DNA of 64,000 nucleotides from Microbacterium sp. SD291 (GCF_017355365.1 NZ_JADIJR010000007.1:1-64000); one strand, 5' to 3'; numbered from the stretch's first letter, positions 20,026 to 29,064 are shown. The notes: generated by a model not told the origin, from the sequence alone. Program-made: numbers and translations.

Positions 20026-21543
20026 TCAGCCGTGCACCCACACCTCGAGGCCGACCGGCGCCCACTCGTAGACGAACCTGGCGACGTCGATCGGCATGTT
20101 CACGCAGCCGTGGCTGCGCGGGTTGCCGAAGTCGTTGTGCCAGTAGGTGCCGTGGAAGCCCTCGTCGCCGTTGAAGTAGGTCACCCACGGCACGTTCGGC
20201 GTCTCGGTGATCGAGCCGTCGGGCTCGCGGCTCTTCATGTCCTGCTCGCGGAGATGCGCGTACACCCGGAAGTGGCCCTGATCGGTCGGTGTCGCCGCCT
20301 TGCCGGAGGAGATCCGCCAGGAGTTCACGACGGACTCGTTCTCGAACAGCGTGGCGGTCTGCGAGCCGAGATCGACCTCGATGCGGCGGAAGAGGTTCAC
20401 CGACTGGAACGGGACCTCCGTCACCTCGAGGGCGAAGACGCCGTCTCCCCCTTCGAGCTGGGTGGCGAAAGCGGCGGCGACGTCCGAGGTGTCGACGAGC
20501 TCGCGTCCGTTCACGCCTGCCGTCTGCTCCTGCAGGACCCTGCCGTCGGAGTCGACGATCGTGGCGGCGTTGACCGGGGCCCGGTTGACGAGGGCCGGAA
20601 GACCGTCGACGGTCGCCTGGATCGCTGCGCGGTCGACCTCGATGCGCAGCGCGCCCTCGTCGTCCATGACCTTGAGCCATGTCGCGACGGTGGCGGGGGC
20701 GACCGGAACGGTGCGCTCCGCGCCGACGTAGAAGCCGATCGTGCCGAGAAGAGTGTTCATGGAGGCCGCTGTGGCCGTCGCGTCCTCGTCGGTCACGGCA
20801 GGCGCGGCCTCAGCAGGCGCACCCGAGTACTCGAGGCTCTTGCCGCCGTCGGCGACCGTCTCGATGATCGCCGCGGTGAGGTCGCCGACGTCGATGCCGG
20901 TGCCGGGCTCGGAGGGCGTCGTGACGTAGGTGGCCGAGGCCGCGTCGAACACCACGCCCGCGTCGACGGGATCGTCGAAGCTCCCAGGCACGGCGTCGCG
21001 CAGCGCGCTGTCTGCCTTCGCGGGGTCGAGGGCGATGTCCGCGGCCAGCGGCTCGCCCATCCACATGTCGAGGTTCCAGAGCGGGCGGGTCGCGAACGCC
21101 TCGTCGGCGAGGGCCCGCGCGTCGATCGTCGCGCCCAGGTCGGCGCCGGTGAGGACGACGTCGCCGCCTGCCCCGGTGAGAGTGATCTCGGTCTCGGCGA
21201 GGTGGTTGCCGATGGCCTCTGCGGCGGCGCCGGGCGTCATCCAGCCGACGGGGATCCCGGCGACGGTCGTCCCTGGGGCGATCAGGATCATCGATGCGGC
21301 GCCCGCGCCGATCACGACGGCTCCGACACCGAGCCCGATCCAGAGTCCGAGGCGCTTCTTCCGGTGCGCGGGCTCGGCGGGAGCCCACGCGAGCGGCTGG
21401 TGGCCGTCGAGCGGGGGCGCGGCATCGGCCGGCGCGTCGCCGTGGGCGGGCGTCAGCGCGACGGTGGCCAGATCATCGCCGGAAGCGGATGCCACCGGCA
21501 GTTTCTCGGTCGCTGCGTCGTGCGCGGAAATCAGATCGGTCAC
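20026..21543 (-). CDS. L,D-transpeptidase with peptidoglycan-binding domains
   Basis: 505 residues. After about 55 soluble residues comes one membrane segment (LGLWIGLGVGAVVIGAGAASMI). It is followed by an extracytoplasmic region with two VanW/PG_binding_4-like repeats and a C-terminal YkuD catalytic domain with the active-site motif SHGCVNMPI (catalytic Cys). The protein ends soon after at VWVHG. By family it makes 3-3 cross-links in peptidoglycan or attaches proteins to it. The start is taken at a GTG (21543) preceded by GGGGGTGA; longer in-frame versions have no support. It is a single gene, divergent from the ROK regulator and convergent with icd. Confidence 0.88.
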   Translation of the reverse strand: MTDLISAHDAATEKLPVASASGDDLATVALTPAHGDAPADAAPPLDGHQPLAWAPAEPAHRKKRLGLWIGLGVGAVVIGAGAASMILIAPGTTVAGIPVGWMTPGAAAEAIGNHLAETEITLTGAGGDVVLTGADLGATIDARALADEAFATRPLWNLDMWMGEPLAADIALDPAKADSALRDAVPGSFDDPVDAGVVFDAASATYVTTPSEPGTGIDVGDLTAAIIETVADGGKSLEYSGAPAEAAPAVTDEDATATAASMNTLLGTIGFYVGAERTVPVAPATVATWLKVMDDEGALRIEVDRAAIQATVDGLPALVNRAPVNAATIVDSDGRVLQEQTAGVNGRELVDTSDVAAAFATQLEGGDGVFALEVTEVPFQSVNLFRRIEVDLGSQTATLFENESVVNSWRISSGKAATPTDQGHFRVYAHLREQDMKSREPDGSITETPNVPWVTYFNGDEGFHGTYWHNDFGNPRSHGCVNMPIDVARFVYEWAPVGLEVWVHG

Positions 21544-21717
21544 GAACTTCACCCCCCGGCAATCACACGTGTCCTTGGTGCCAATGGTACGGGATGGCAG
21601 GTAACGGGGAGGCAACGGAATATCGCAGGTGAGCGTGCGGTAACGTTTCGATAACCGTCCCCGAAGCACGCGGGTCGCGACTTGCGTCATCCACGTTCGT
21701 AAGGTCTACTAACAAAC

Positions 21718-22905
21718 ATGTCCGTTTCGGATGGATCGCGCCCCGCAGCCTCGTCGGGCTACGTCGCTGCGAACACGCATGCCTTCGGCCCCGGGCGCCA
21801 TCTGCGTTCGCGCTCGAAGGTCCTCCCTGAGCATGCGCGCGGCCACAACCGGGCGCTGGTCCTGCAGACCCTGTACCACTCCGGCGCGATGAGCCGTGCG
21901 GACCTGTCGCGCGAGACCGGGCTGACCAGGGTCACGATCTCCGACCTCGTCGCCGAGTTCATCGCCGACAGGATCGTGCTCGAGATCGGCATCCGCGAGA
22001 CGATCGGGCCGGGGAAGCCGCCCATCCTGATCGACATCGACCGGGTCGGACACCAGATCATCGGCATCGACCTGTCGGGGCCCAGCGCCTTCGTCGGCGC
22101 CGTGCTCAGCCTGGACGGTGATGTACTCCATCGGGGGGAGGTGGCGCGCCCCGAGAAGGCGGACGGGGACGCGACCTACGCGGCCACCCTTGAGCTCGCT
22201 CGCATGCTGGCGGCGGCGGCCACGCAGCCGCTGCTCGGCGTCGGCATCGGCACCCCCGGTGTCGTCCGCCCCGACGGCGTCGTGCTGAGCTCGCCCAACC
22301 TCGGCTGGACGAACCTGCCGCTCGAGGCGAAGCTCGGCACCGATCTCGATCTGCCGGTGCTCGTCCGCAACGACGCCAATGCCGCGGTGCTCGCGGAGTA
22401 CACCTTCGGCGAGGCGAAGGCCGACTTCATGCTCATCAAGATCGGCAGGGGAGTGGGCGCCGGACTCATCACCGGAAGCCAGCCGCTGATGGGAAGCCGC
22501 TTCGCCGCCGGCGAGATCGGCCACGTCGTCGTCGGCACCGACGGCGGTCCGCGCTGCGCGTGCGGCAAGGACGGCTGCCTGGAGGCCTGGCTCAGCGTCA
22601 CCAGGCTCAGTGCGGCGATCGCCGCCGACCCGGAAGCCCGTGACGACATCCTCCGCGACGCCGGCACGCGCATGGCGATCGCGATCGCGCCCATCGTCGC
22701 GGCACTCGACCTCTCCGAGGTCGTCCTCTCCGGACCCGCCGAACTGCTCGACGGCACCCTGATCGACGCCGCAGTGGAGACGCTGCACGCGCGGACGCTG
22801 GAGGGCGTCTTCGAGGACGCCCTGATCCGGCTGACGCACCAGGACGACATCGTGCTCCGAGGAGCCGCCGTGATGGTGCTCTCCGGCCAGCTGGGCGTCT
22901 CGTGA
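21718..22905 (+). CDS. ROK-family transcriptional regulator, NagC-like
   Basis: 395 residues. A winged HTH lies at about residues 40-95 (SRADLSRETGLTRVTISDLV), then a ROK domain with GIGTPGVVRPDG, VRNDANAAVLAEYTFG and the zinc motif CACGKDGCLEAW. The preceding ExGH histidine is present (GEIGHVVVG), so sugar binding looks intact. It is followed by a ROK kinase and nagB, which suggests N-acetylglucosamine or its 6-phosphate as ligand. No ribosome-binding site precedes the ATG. A TAAGGT at 21700-21705 would give a 5-6 base leader, so the message may be nearly leaderless. Confidence 0.85.
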   Translation: MSVSDGSRPAASSGYVAANTHAFGPGRHLRSRSKVLPEHARGHNRALVLQTLYHSGAMSRADLSRETGLTRVTISDLVAEFIADRIVLEIGIRETIGPGKPPILIDIDRVGHQIIGIDLSGPSAFVGAVLSLDGDVLHRGEVARPEKADGDATYAATLELARMLAAAATQPLLGVGIGTPGVVRPDGVVLSSPNLGWTNLPLEAKLGTDLDLPVLVRNDANAAVLAEYTFGEAKADFMLIKIGRGVGAGLITGSQPLMGSRFAAGEIGHVVVGTDGGPRCACGKDGCLEAWLSVTRLSAAIAADPEARDDILRDAGTRMAIAIAPIVAALDLSEVVLSGPAELLDGTLIDAAVETLHARTLEGVFEDALIRLTHQDDIVLRGAAVMVLSGQLGVS

Positions 22906-22945
22906 GCCGCGGCATCCGTCTGCAGACGACCGAGAGCGCGCGCTG

Positions 22946-23905
22946 ATGGCGAGCGCGACCGCGGCCGACCGAGCCGGTCGGCCGATACGGGTGGGCCTGG
23001 ACGTCGGCGGAACCAAGATCGAGGCCGTCGCCGTATCGGCAGGCGGAGAGATCCTCGGACTCCTGCGCCGCCCGACAGGTTGGGGCGCGGATGCCGTGAT
23101 CGAGAGCATCGCCGAGGCGGTCGCGGCGCTCGCCGAGGAGACCGGCTTCGCGCTCGAGGACGTCGCCTCGGCAGGCGTCGGCATCCCCGGTCTCGTCGAC
23201 GCCGGCACCGTGCTGCACGCCGTCAACCTGGGCGTGGAGTCGCTGGATCTCGCCGACCGGGCGAGCGCGCTGCTCGGCGTGCCGTTCGTCGTCGAGAACG
23301 ACGTGAAGGCGGCGGCGCTCGGCGCCGCCGCACTCCGCGGCGCCGAGGAGTCGATGGCGTACCTGAACCTCGGCACCGGCGTCGCCGCCGGCATCGTCGT
23401 GGACGGCCGGATCTGGCGCGGCACCAGAGGATTCGCGGGCGAGGTCGGCCATCTCTCCGTGGCCCCGGGTGGCCGTCTCTGCGGGTGCGGGCAGCGCGGC
23501 TGCATCGAGACCCTCTGCGGAGGCGGCGCGCTCGCGAAGGCATGGGGCAGGCCGGGAGCGCTTCCGGTGCTCGACATCCTCGACGCCGCGGATGCCGGCG
23601 ATCCCGAGGCGATCGCCCTGCGAAACGGCCTCCACCAGGGTGCTGCCGCCGCTGTCCGGGTGCTCGTGCTCACGACGGATGTCGACCGGGTGATCATCGG
23701 CGGAGGCCTCACCTCTCTCGGAGACCGCCTGGAGGACGGCATCCGCGCAGCGCTGCGCGACGGCGCCGGGACCTCGGCGTTCATGCGGTCCCTGCGCCTG
23801 GATGAGAGAATCGAGCTGCTACCGGCCGGTTCGCCTGCAGGGGCTTTCGGAGCGGCCCTCGTGGGCGCATCAACACCCACCAAGGAGATCGTGCCCCATG
23901 GCTGA
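22946..23905 (+). CDS. ROK-family sugar kinase, probable N-acetylglucosamine kinase
   Basis: 319 residues. The phosphate loop is LDVGGTKIEAVAV near residue 17, GIPGLVD and the catalytic aspartate in ENDVKAAALG follow, then the sugar-contact GEVGH and the zinc motif CGCGQRGCIE. Unlike the regulator upstream it lacks an HTH, so it is a catalytic kinase. Beside nagB, and without PTS genes nearby, phosphorylation of GlcNAc (or glucosamine) to the 6-phosphate is the likely reaction; glucokinase activity cannot be excluded. Its stop lies eight bases inside nagB, which indicates coupled translation. Confidence 0.82.
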   Translation: MASATAADRAGRPIRVGLDVGGTKIEAVAVSAGGEILGLLRRPTGWGADAVIESIAEAVAALAEETGFALEDVASAGVGIPGLVDAGTVLHAVNLGVESLDLADRASALLGVPFVVENDVKAAALGAAALRGAEESMAYLNLGTGVAAGIVVDGRIWRGTRGFAGEVGHLSVAPGGRLCGCGQRGCIETLCGGGALAKAWGRPGALPVLDILDAADAGDPEAIALRNGLHQGAAAAVRVLVLTTDVDRVIIGGGLTSLGDRLEDGIRAALRDGAGTSAFMRSLRLDERIELLPAGSPAGAFGAALVGASTPTKEIVPHG

Positions 23906-24677
23906 AGTCGTCATCGTCGAGAACTCGGAAGCGGCCGGAGAGCTGGTCGCGGCGGAGATCGTCGAGCTCATCGAGGGGCGTCCGGACGCCGTGCTCGGCC
24001 TCGCGACCGGTTCGACGCCGCTGCCGGTGTACCTCGCGCTGCGCTCGCGACTCGCCGGCCGTGATGTGTCTCAGGTGCGCGGCTTCGCGCTCGACGAGTA
24101 CGTCGGACTCGACCCGGCCCACCCGGAGAGCTACCGCTCGGTGATCACGCGCGAGGTCGTCGAGCCGCTCGGGCTCGACCCGCGGCGCATCCATGTGCCG
24201 AACGGGGCGGAGGCGACCATCCAGCACGCCGGGGGCGACTACGAAGCCGCGATCGACGCCGCGGGCGGCGTCGACCTGCAGCTCCTCGGCATCGGCACGG
24301 ACGGCCACATCGGCTTCAACGAGCCCGGATCGTCGTTCGCCTCGCGCACCAGGGTGAAGACGCTCACCGAGCAGACCCGCGCGGACAACGCCCGCTTCTT
24401 CGATTCCGTCGACGACGTGCCGCGGCACTGCATCACGCAGGGGCTCGGAACGATCCTGCGCGCGCGCCACCTCGTGCTGCTCGCGTTCGGCGAGGGCAAG
24501 GCGCAGGCGGTGGCGGATGCCGTCGAGGGGCCGCTCTCCGCGTTCCTCCCCGGATCCGCGATCCAGCTGCACCCGCACGCGACGGTCGTCGTGGACGCGG
24601 CCGCGGCGTCGAAGCTCAGGCTCGCCGACTACTACCGCTACACGTTCGCGAACAAGCCGGAGTGGCAGGGGATCTGA
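23898..24677 (+). CDS. nagB: Glucosamine-6-phosphate deaminase
   Basis: A 259-residue enzyme that converts glucosamine 6-phosphate to fructose 6-phosphate and ammonia. Motifs in order are LGLATGSTPLPVY (phosphate binding), FALDEYVGL with the catalytic Asp, LLGIGTDGHIGFNEPGSS (the ring-opening GHIGFNEP box) and FGEGKAQAVADAVEGP. The start at 23898 has AAGGAG ten bases upstream (inside the kinase gene) and gives the normal family N-terminus MAEVVIVENSEAAG. Confidence 0.95.
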   Translation: MAEVVIVENSEAAGELVAAEIVELIEGRPDAVLGLATGSTPLPVYLALRSRLAGRDVSQVRGFALDEYVGLDPAHPESYRSVITREVVEPLGLDPRRIHVPNGAEATIQHAGGDYEAAIDAAGGVDLQLLGIGTDGHIGFNEPGSSFASRTRVKTLTEQTRADNARFFDSVDDVPRHCITQGLGTILRARHLVLLAFGEGKAQAVADAVEGPLSAFLPGSAIQLHPHATVVVDAAAASKLRLADYYRYTFANKPEWQGI

Positions 24678-24714
24678 GGGGTCCGCCGGGAGCGTCTCCT
24701 CGCGCCGGGCCCGC

Positions 24715-25131
24715 TCACCGATCGGTGGCCCGGAGGTGCGGCCACGCGATGGGCAGCAGATGCTCGGTGCTCAGAGGCGCGAGCGGGAGCGTCTCGGCAT
24801 CCGCCGGGGTGATCCAGCGCAGCTCGGCGAGCTCGGCCTGCACGACCACCGCCGCGGGGTCGAGCGCGGTCGCGAACGCCTCGGCGACGACGCGGTGACC
24901 CGGCTCGTTCGCGGCCTCCGAGATGAAGCTGCCGAGCGGCTCGAGGTCGCCCTCGTCGAGCAGGACGCCGAGCTCCTCGTGGAGCTCGCGGACGAGCGTC
25001 TGCGCAGGGGACTCGCCAGCCTCGGGCTTGCCGCCCGGCTGCATGAATCGGGTGGTGCCCTGCTTGCGGACGACGAGCACGCGGCCCGCGTCGTCGACGA
25101 TCACGGCCGCGCTCACGTGGATGTCAGGCAT
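24715..25131 (-). CDS. Nudix hydrolase
   Basis: 138 residues with a complete Nudix box, GGKPEAGESPAQTLVRELHE then ELGV, at about residues 33-56 (GX5EX7REUXEEXGU), for Mg-dependent cleavage of a nucleoside diphosphate linked to another moiety. The fold begins directly at VSAAVIVDDAGRVLVVRKQG, with no extra domains. It overlaps the FAD oxidase stop by eight bases and is the last gene of a three-gene minus-strand operon. The substrate is not evident; a MutT-like house-cleaning role is the default guess. Confidence 0.85.
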   Translation of the reverse strand: MPDIHVSAAVIVDDAGRVLVVRKQGTTRFMQPGGKPEAGESPAQTLVRELHEELGVLLDEGDLEPLGSFISEAANEPGHRVVAEAFATALDPAAVVVQAELAELRWITPADAETLPLAPLSTEHLLPIAWPHLRATDR

Positions 25132-26485
25132 GCGCGAACACCTTCCCGGGGTTGAGGATGCCGAGCGGATCGAACACGCGGGTGATCTGGCGCTGCAGCT
25201 CCCACTGATCGTCGCCCAGCTCCGCCGCCAGCCACCGGCTCTTCAGCGTGCCGATGCCGTGCTCTCCGGTGAGCGTGCCGCCGAGCGCGATCGCCGCGCG
25301 GAACAGCTCGTCGGCCGCGGCCCAGACGTGCTCCGGCGGCTCGGCGCCTTCGAAGATGAAATTCGGATGCAGGTTGCCGTCGCCCGCGTGCGCGACGGTC
25401 GGGATCGCCAGCCCGTACTCGCGCTCGATGCGCGCGATCTCGTCGAACATCGCCGGCATCGCGCTCCGCGGCACCGACACGTCTTCGATGAGAGTGGTGC
25501 CGAGTGCCGCCATCGCCGGGTGCATCGACCGGCGGACGGCGAGCAGCCGCTCGCCCTCCTCACGATCGTGCGACACCTGGGTCGCCCCGCCGTGGGCGCG
25601 CAGGATCGCCGCGATCGCGTCGGCTTCGACGGCTGCCGCCGGCCCGTCGGTCTGGATCGTCAGCTGCGCGCTCCCGGCGTCGGGGGAGGGAAGCGCGAGC
25701 AGCGAGGCGACGGCTGAGAGGCTCGCGGCATCCATCAGCTCCATGATCGCGGGCTGGATGCCCGCAGCGGTGACGGCAGCGGATGCCGCGGCCGCCGCGC
25801 GGACATCCGGGAACGTCGCGGCGATGGTGCAGATCGAGCCCTCGACGAGCCGCCGCAGCTTCAGGGTGGCTCCGACGACGACGCCCAGCGTGCCCTCCGA
25901 CCCGATCACCAGCGAGGTGAGATCGAGGCCGGTGACGCCCTTCACACTGCGGTGGCCGAGGTGCAGGAGCCGTCCGTCGGCAAGCACCAGGTCGACCCCG
26001 AGCACGGCATCGCGGACGACGCCGTACTTGGCGCAGAGCAGACCGCCCGCACCCGTCGCGATGTTCCCGCCGACGGTGGAGATGTCACGGCTCGCGGGAT
26101 CCGGCGCCCACCACAGCCCGTGCTCCGTGAGTAGGGCGTTGAGCTCGGCGTTCAGGATGCCGGGCTCGACCACGGCGAGGAGATCATCGGCACGGATCTC
26201 CCGCACCGCCGTCATCCGCCGGGTGGAGAGGACGATCTCGCCCTCGCCCCCGTTCGCCGCGCCCGCGAGTCCGGTGCCGGCGCCTCGCACGACGACCGGT
26301 GTCCTGGTCGCCGTGGCGATGCGCATGACCTGCTGAACCTGCTCCACAGTCTCGGCGTGCACGACCGCGAGCGGAGTACCGGGCGCGGCATGACCCGAGC
26401 GGTCGGCACGTGCGTCAGCGAGCGAGGCGGGAGTGGTGTCGACGAGCTCTCCGAGGGCGCGGACCAGCCGGTCGAGCGCGCTCAT
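25124..26485 (-). CDS. FAD-binding oxidoreductase, GlcD / D-lactate dehydrogenase type
   Basis: 453 residues of the vanillyl-alcohol-oxidase fold. The FAD domain has VVVRGAGTGLAGAANG near residue 65 and TVGGNIATGAGGLLCAKYG near 138 (PP-loop glycines). The C-terminal cap has the metal-site histidines in TVAHAGDGNLHPNF and ends with the signature GGTLTGEHGIGTLK...FDPLGILNPGKV. It oxidises a 2-hydroxyacid such as glycolate or D-lactate, passing electrons to quinone. No GlcE or GlcF partners are nearby, so a stand-alone enzyme is likely. The start overlaps the YrdB stop (ATGA) and the stop overlaps the Nudix start. Confidence 0.9.
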   Translation of the reverse strand: MSALDRLVRALGELVDTTPASLADARADRSGHAAPGTPLAVVHAETVEQVQQVMRIATATRTPVVVRGAGTGLAGAANGGEGEIVLSTRRMTAVREIRADDLLAVVEPGILNAELNALLTEHGLWWAPDPASRDISTVGGNIATGAGGLLCAKYGVVRDAVLGVDLVLADGRLLHLGHRSVKGVTGLDLTSLVIGSEGTLGVVVGATLKLRRLVEGSICTIAATFPDVRAAAAASAAVTAAGIQPAIMELMDAASLSAVASLLALPSPDAGSAQLTIQTDGPAAAVEADAIAAILRAHGGATQVSHDREEGERLLAVRRSMHPAMAALGTTLIEDVSVPRSAMPAMFDEIARIEREYGLAIPTVAHAGDGNLHPNFIFEGAEPPEHVWAAADELFRAAIALGGTLTGEHGIGTLKSRWLAAELGDDQWELQRQITRVFDPLGILNPGKVFAHA

Positions 26486-26853
26486 GACAGGGTGCGTCGA
26501 CCGCTGACCACTCCGGCGCCCACCGCGACCAGTGCGAACGCGAGGCCGATCAGCGGCTGATCCATCAGCCACCAGGCGGTGGTGACGCCGACGTAGATGA
26601 GCAGCTCGACGACCGCGCGGAGGAAGGGATGCAGCCGCAGCACGGGCTTCGGCGAGAGGAACAGCGCCCACACCAGCAGCACCACGATCGGCGCGCCAAG
26701 GCCCAGGACGATGTTCCACGGGAGCGGCCAGGTGGCGAAACCCCAGAGCGCGAGAGTGCCGATCGCTATCACCAGGACGACGGCGCGGACGACGTCCAGC
26801 GCGTTGATGTTCGGGCGTTCGACACCGGGGACGGAGGCGGGATCCTGGGACAT
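26482..26853 (-). CDS. YrdB/DUF2568-like small membrane protein
   Basis: 123 residues with four predicted membrane helices (VVLVIAIGTLALWGFATW, WNIVLGLGAPIVVLLVWALF, LRAVVELLIYVGVTTAWWLM, GLAFALVAVGAGVVSG). The charged loop FLSPKPVLRLHPFLRAVVE between helices 2 and 3 resembles the conserved loop of YrdB proteins. The function is unknown. It is the first gene of an operon with an oxidase and a Nudix hydrolase, overlapping the former by four bases. Confidence 0.75.
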   Translation of the reverse strand: MSQDPASVPGVERPNINALDVVRAVVLVIAIGTLALWGFATWPLPWNIVLGLGAPIVVLLVWALFLSPKPVLRLHPFLRAVVELLIYVGVTTAWWLMDQPLIGLAFALVAVGAGVVSGRRTLS

Positions 26854-26921
26854 GATCCCAGTCTATTCGGCGCCTGCGAAGGCGATCGGCCGCGTCGGAT
26901 CGGATCCCGGCGCTGAGCGAT

Positions 26922-28646
26922 CTAGAACGGGTTGTTGCAGCGCCCCTCGAGCTGCGGGATGTTCGCCAGGGATTCCAGTTCGATGGTGACGACCTCGCCC
27001 AGAAGGTCACCCGAGGCGTACGAGTAGGTCAGCTCCGCGCCCTCGCACACCTGCTGCAGGGTGGGCTCGATCTCGAACGAGGCCGCGCCTGTCGTGTCGA
27101 GCGCGACATCCTGGGAGATGCCGTCCACGAGCGCGCGGACGGTCGCGTCCGGTGCTCCCGCGAAGGCGATCGAATAGAGCACCGTCGGCGGCTGGCCGTT
27201 CGACACCGTCGCGGAGACGATGTCGAGAGCGGGCGCGCCCTCGGGCACGGATGCCTCTGGGCCCTCACCGCCGGGATCCTCGCCCCCGGGATCGACGGGG
27301 TCGACGGGATCCACGGGGTCGACGGGATCCACGGGATCCACCGGGTCGACGGGATCGACCGGCTCCTCCGGCGCGATGGTCTCGGTCGGCGGGGCGACGG
27401 CGGGTGCGGACTCAGGAGCGGGCGCCGGCGTCGGAGCCACGGCATCTGCGATCGGCGGGACGGGCTCAGGGTCGGGCTCGGGCTCGACCTGCTCGATGAC
27501 GACCGGTTCGTCGGCGCCCATCGACGGATCCGGTGCGATGTCCGATGAGATGGCGCCGGAATCCTGCTGTCCGGCGTTCGGCAGCGAGGCGGGCGAGCTG
27601 GCACCCGCGAGGCCGGGGATGATCGTGACGGCCGTGACGACTCCGGCGACGACCAGCGCTGCGGAGCCCGCTCCGACGAGCGCTCCGATGCCGCTCAGCA
27701 TCCCTCCGGAGCTCCCGCCTCCTGCGCCACCGCTCGCAGCCGAGCCGTAGGCGGTGGCGCCGGCGGCAGCGGTGCCGGTGACGCTCACGCCGCCTTCGAT
27801 CACTCCCGAGGGCATCGCCGCGAGCGCGACGATCGGAGTGCCGCCGCCCTGCAGCGCGGCGAGGTAGCCGGCGGATCCGCTGACCCCGAGGACGAGCGGC
27901 AGCAGCACGAGGACGAGCCTGCCGGAGACGTCCTTGGCCTCGGCGGCGACGATCATGCAGCGCGCGCACTCGTCGAGGTGTCGCTCGAGACGCGTGTGGT
28001 CGCGGGTGCTCAGGTTGCCGCGCGAGTACGCGCCGAGATGCTCGACCGTCCACTGGCAGTCCGACCCGGGAGCGGCGCTGCGCAGGTGCGCCTGGATCCA
28101 CGCCTCGCGCAGCCCCTCGCGGGCGCGGAATGCGAGCTGCGACACCGCGCCGGGCTTCATGCCGAGCAGCGGTGCCACCTCCTGCGGCTTCATCTGCTCG
28201 ATCTCGGTGTACCAGAGCACTTCCTGCCAGCGGGAGGGAAGACTGCGGAACGCCTGGGCGGTGAGGCTGCGGTCGAGCGCCTCGTTCGCGGCCTGCTCCG
28301 TGGTGTGCGGGTCGGCCACGGTGTCCAGCGCGTCGATGGTCGACTCGCGACGCGCGCGGCCCCAGGCCGCCGCGGTGTTGCGGATGCTGGTGAAGAGGTA
28401 CGCGCGGAACGAGCCGTTGGGGCCGCCGCCCTTGATGATCGCCTGGTAGATGCGGGTGTACGACTCCTGGACGAGGTCGTCAGGGTCGATCGAGGAGGTG
28501 ATGGAGCGTGCGACGGACATGCCGGACGGATAGTGCCTTCGCCAGAGCTCAGCGAACGCGTCAGCGTCGCCCGAGCGTGTGCGCAGCACAAGGTCGGCAT
28601 CGGCGATCATCTCGCCGGGAAGGGTGTTCTCGTGGTCCACAGTCAT
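26922..28646 (-). CDS. ECF-type sigma factor fused to zinc-finger anti-sigma-like membrane protein
   Basis: 574 residues. Residues 18-97 are sigma region 2 (FAELWRRHYPSGMSVARSI, DDLVQESYTRIYQAI) and 130-185 region 4 (LPSRWQEVLWYTEIEQMKPQ, then GMKPGAVSQLAFRAREGLRE). Then comes a zinc-finger anti-sigma motif with C197 and H223-xxx-C227-xx-C230 (HLDECARC), a hydrophobic helix at 243-264, a Gly/Ala-rich stretch and a second hydrophobic helix at about 318-345. A long Pro/Glu/Asp region follows with VDP repeated eight times (430-453), then a C-terminal Ig-like-looking domain ending QLEGRCNNPF. Sigma and anti-sigma are normally separate; ECF groups with such C-terminal extensions are known in actinobacteria. 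The topology of the tail is unresolved. An alternative start is M13 (MIADADLVLRTRSG). Its targets are unknown. Confidence 0.85.
   Translation of the reverse strand: MTVDHENTLPGEMIADADLVLRTRSGDADAFAELWRRHYPSGMSVARSITSSIDPDDLVQESYTRIYQAIIKGGGPNGSFRAYLFTSIRNTAAAWGRARRESTIDALDTVADPHTTEQAANEALDRSLTAQAFRSLPSRWQEVLWYTEIEQMKPQEVAPLLGMKPGAVSQLAFRAREGLREAWIQAHLRSAAPGSDCQWTVEHLGAYSRGNLSTRDHTRLERHLDECARCMIVAAEAKDVSGRLVLVLLPLVLGVSGSAGYLAALQGGGTPIVALAAMPSGVIEGGVSVTGTAAAGATAYGSAASGGAGGGSSGGMLSGIGALVGAGSAALVVAGVVTAVTIIPGLAGASSPASLPNAGQQDSGAISSDIAPDPSMGADEPVVIEQVEPEPDPEPVPPIADAVAPTPAPAPESAPAVAPPTETIAPEEPVDPVDPVDPVDPVDPVDPVDPVDPGGEDPGGEGPEASVPEGAPALDIVSATVSNGQPPTVLYSIAFAGAPDATVRALVDGISQDVALDTTGAASFEIEPTLQQVCEGAELTYSYASGDLLGEVVTIELESLANIPQLEGRCNNPF
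27288..27359 (-). repeat. Nine-base tandem repeat coding (Val-Asp-Pro)8
   Basis: Eight in-frame copies of a nine-base unit (GTCGACCCC, GTGGATCCC and variants) encode VDP. Copies differ at the wobble positions, so the array is not a fresh duplication. It forms a stiff acidic spacer in the sigma/anti-sigma fusion protein. Confidence 0.95.
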
Positions 28647-29016
28647 CCATCTGTTGCGGAGCGCAGGTGTGCCTCCACATGAAGAGACGCGTGACAGGGG
28701 TCTTCATCACGCGCTTTCTTCATTCTCTCCCGAATATCCCAGGGCAGGCCACCCCTGAGAGGAAATCCGTGGGAATCCTCAAAATCGGCAGAATCCCAGA
28801 TCCCGAGCCTGTTCCGTGACGATACCCGAAGATTCTCGAGGATTCTCGGCCGAGTCGCGTAATGATCGGCGCACTGCCCCGTCTCATCACTTAGAGAAAG
28901 CCGACGATTCCACCGGGGGGCGGAGTCGGAAGCGCCGGCGCACGGGGCAAGAGCGCCGGTCGGTGGATCGAGAGCCTCGGGGGAGGAGCTCCCGGCCACC
29001 GCTCTGACAGGGATGA
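28647..29016. other. Intergenic region upstream of the sigma-factor fusion
   Basis: About 370 bases with no convincing gene; a minus-strand open frame here has no recognisable content. It is less GC-rich than its surroundings. It holds a direct repeat GATTCTCG (28831 and 28841) and an inverted repeat of ATGAAGA/TCTTCAT in the 30 bases around 28672-28705. These are candidates for the regulatory region of the sigma gene, but I cannot assign a promoter with confidence. Confidence 0.4.
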
Positions 29017-29042
29017 GGCCGCCGATCTGGGGATCGGCGGCC
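29017..29042. terminator. Hairpin downstream of nagA
   Basis: GGCCGCCGATC (29017-29027) pairs exactly with GATCGGCGGCC (29032-29042) around a four-base loop, 22 bases after the nagA stop. No uridine run follows on the minus strand. Confidence 0.65.
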
Positions 29043-29064
29043 TTCCCCTCCGCCGTGGCCTGCC

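Noticed and set aside
27288-27359. CRISPR-like array
   Set aside because: The nine-base units are contiguous without spacers and code for VDP repeats inside a protein.
28643-28999. 118-codon minus-strand ORF upstream of the sigma fusion
   Set aside because: It has no ribosome-binding site or recognisable domain, and composition unlike the neighbouring genes; it is more likely leader and promoter sequence.
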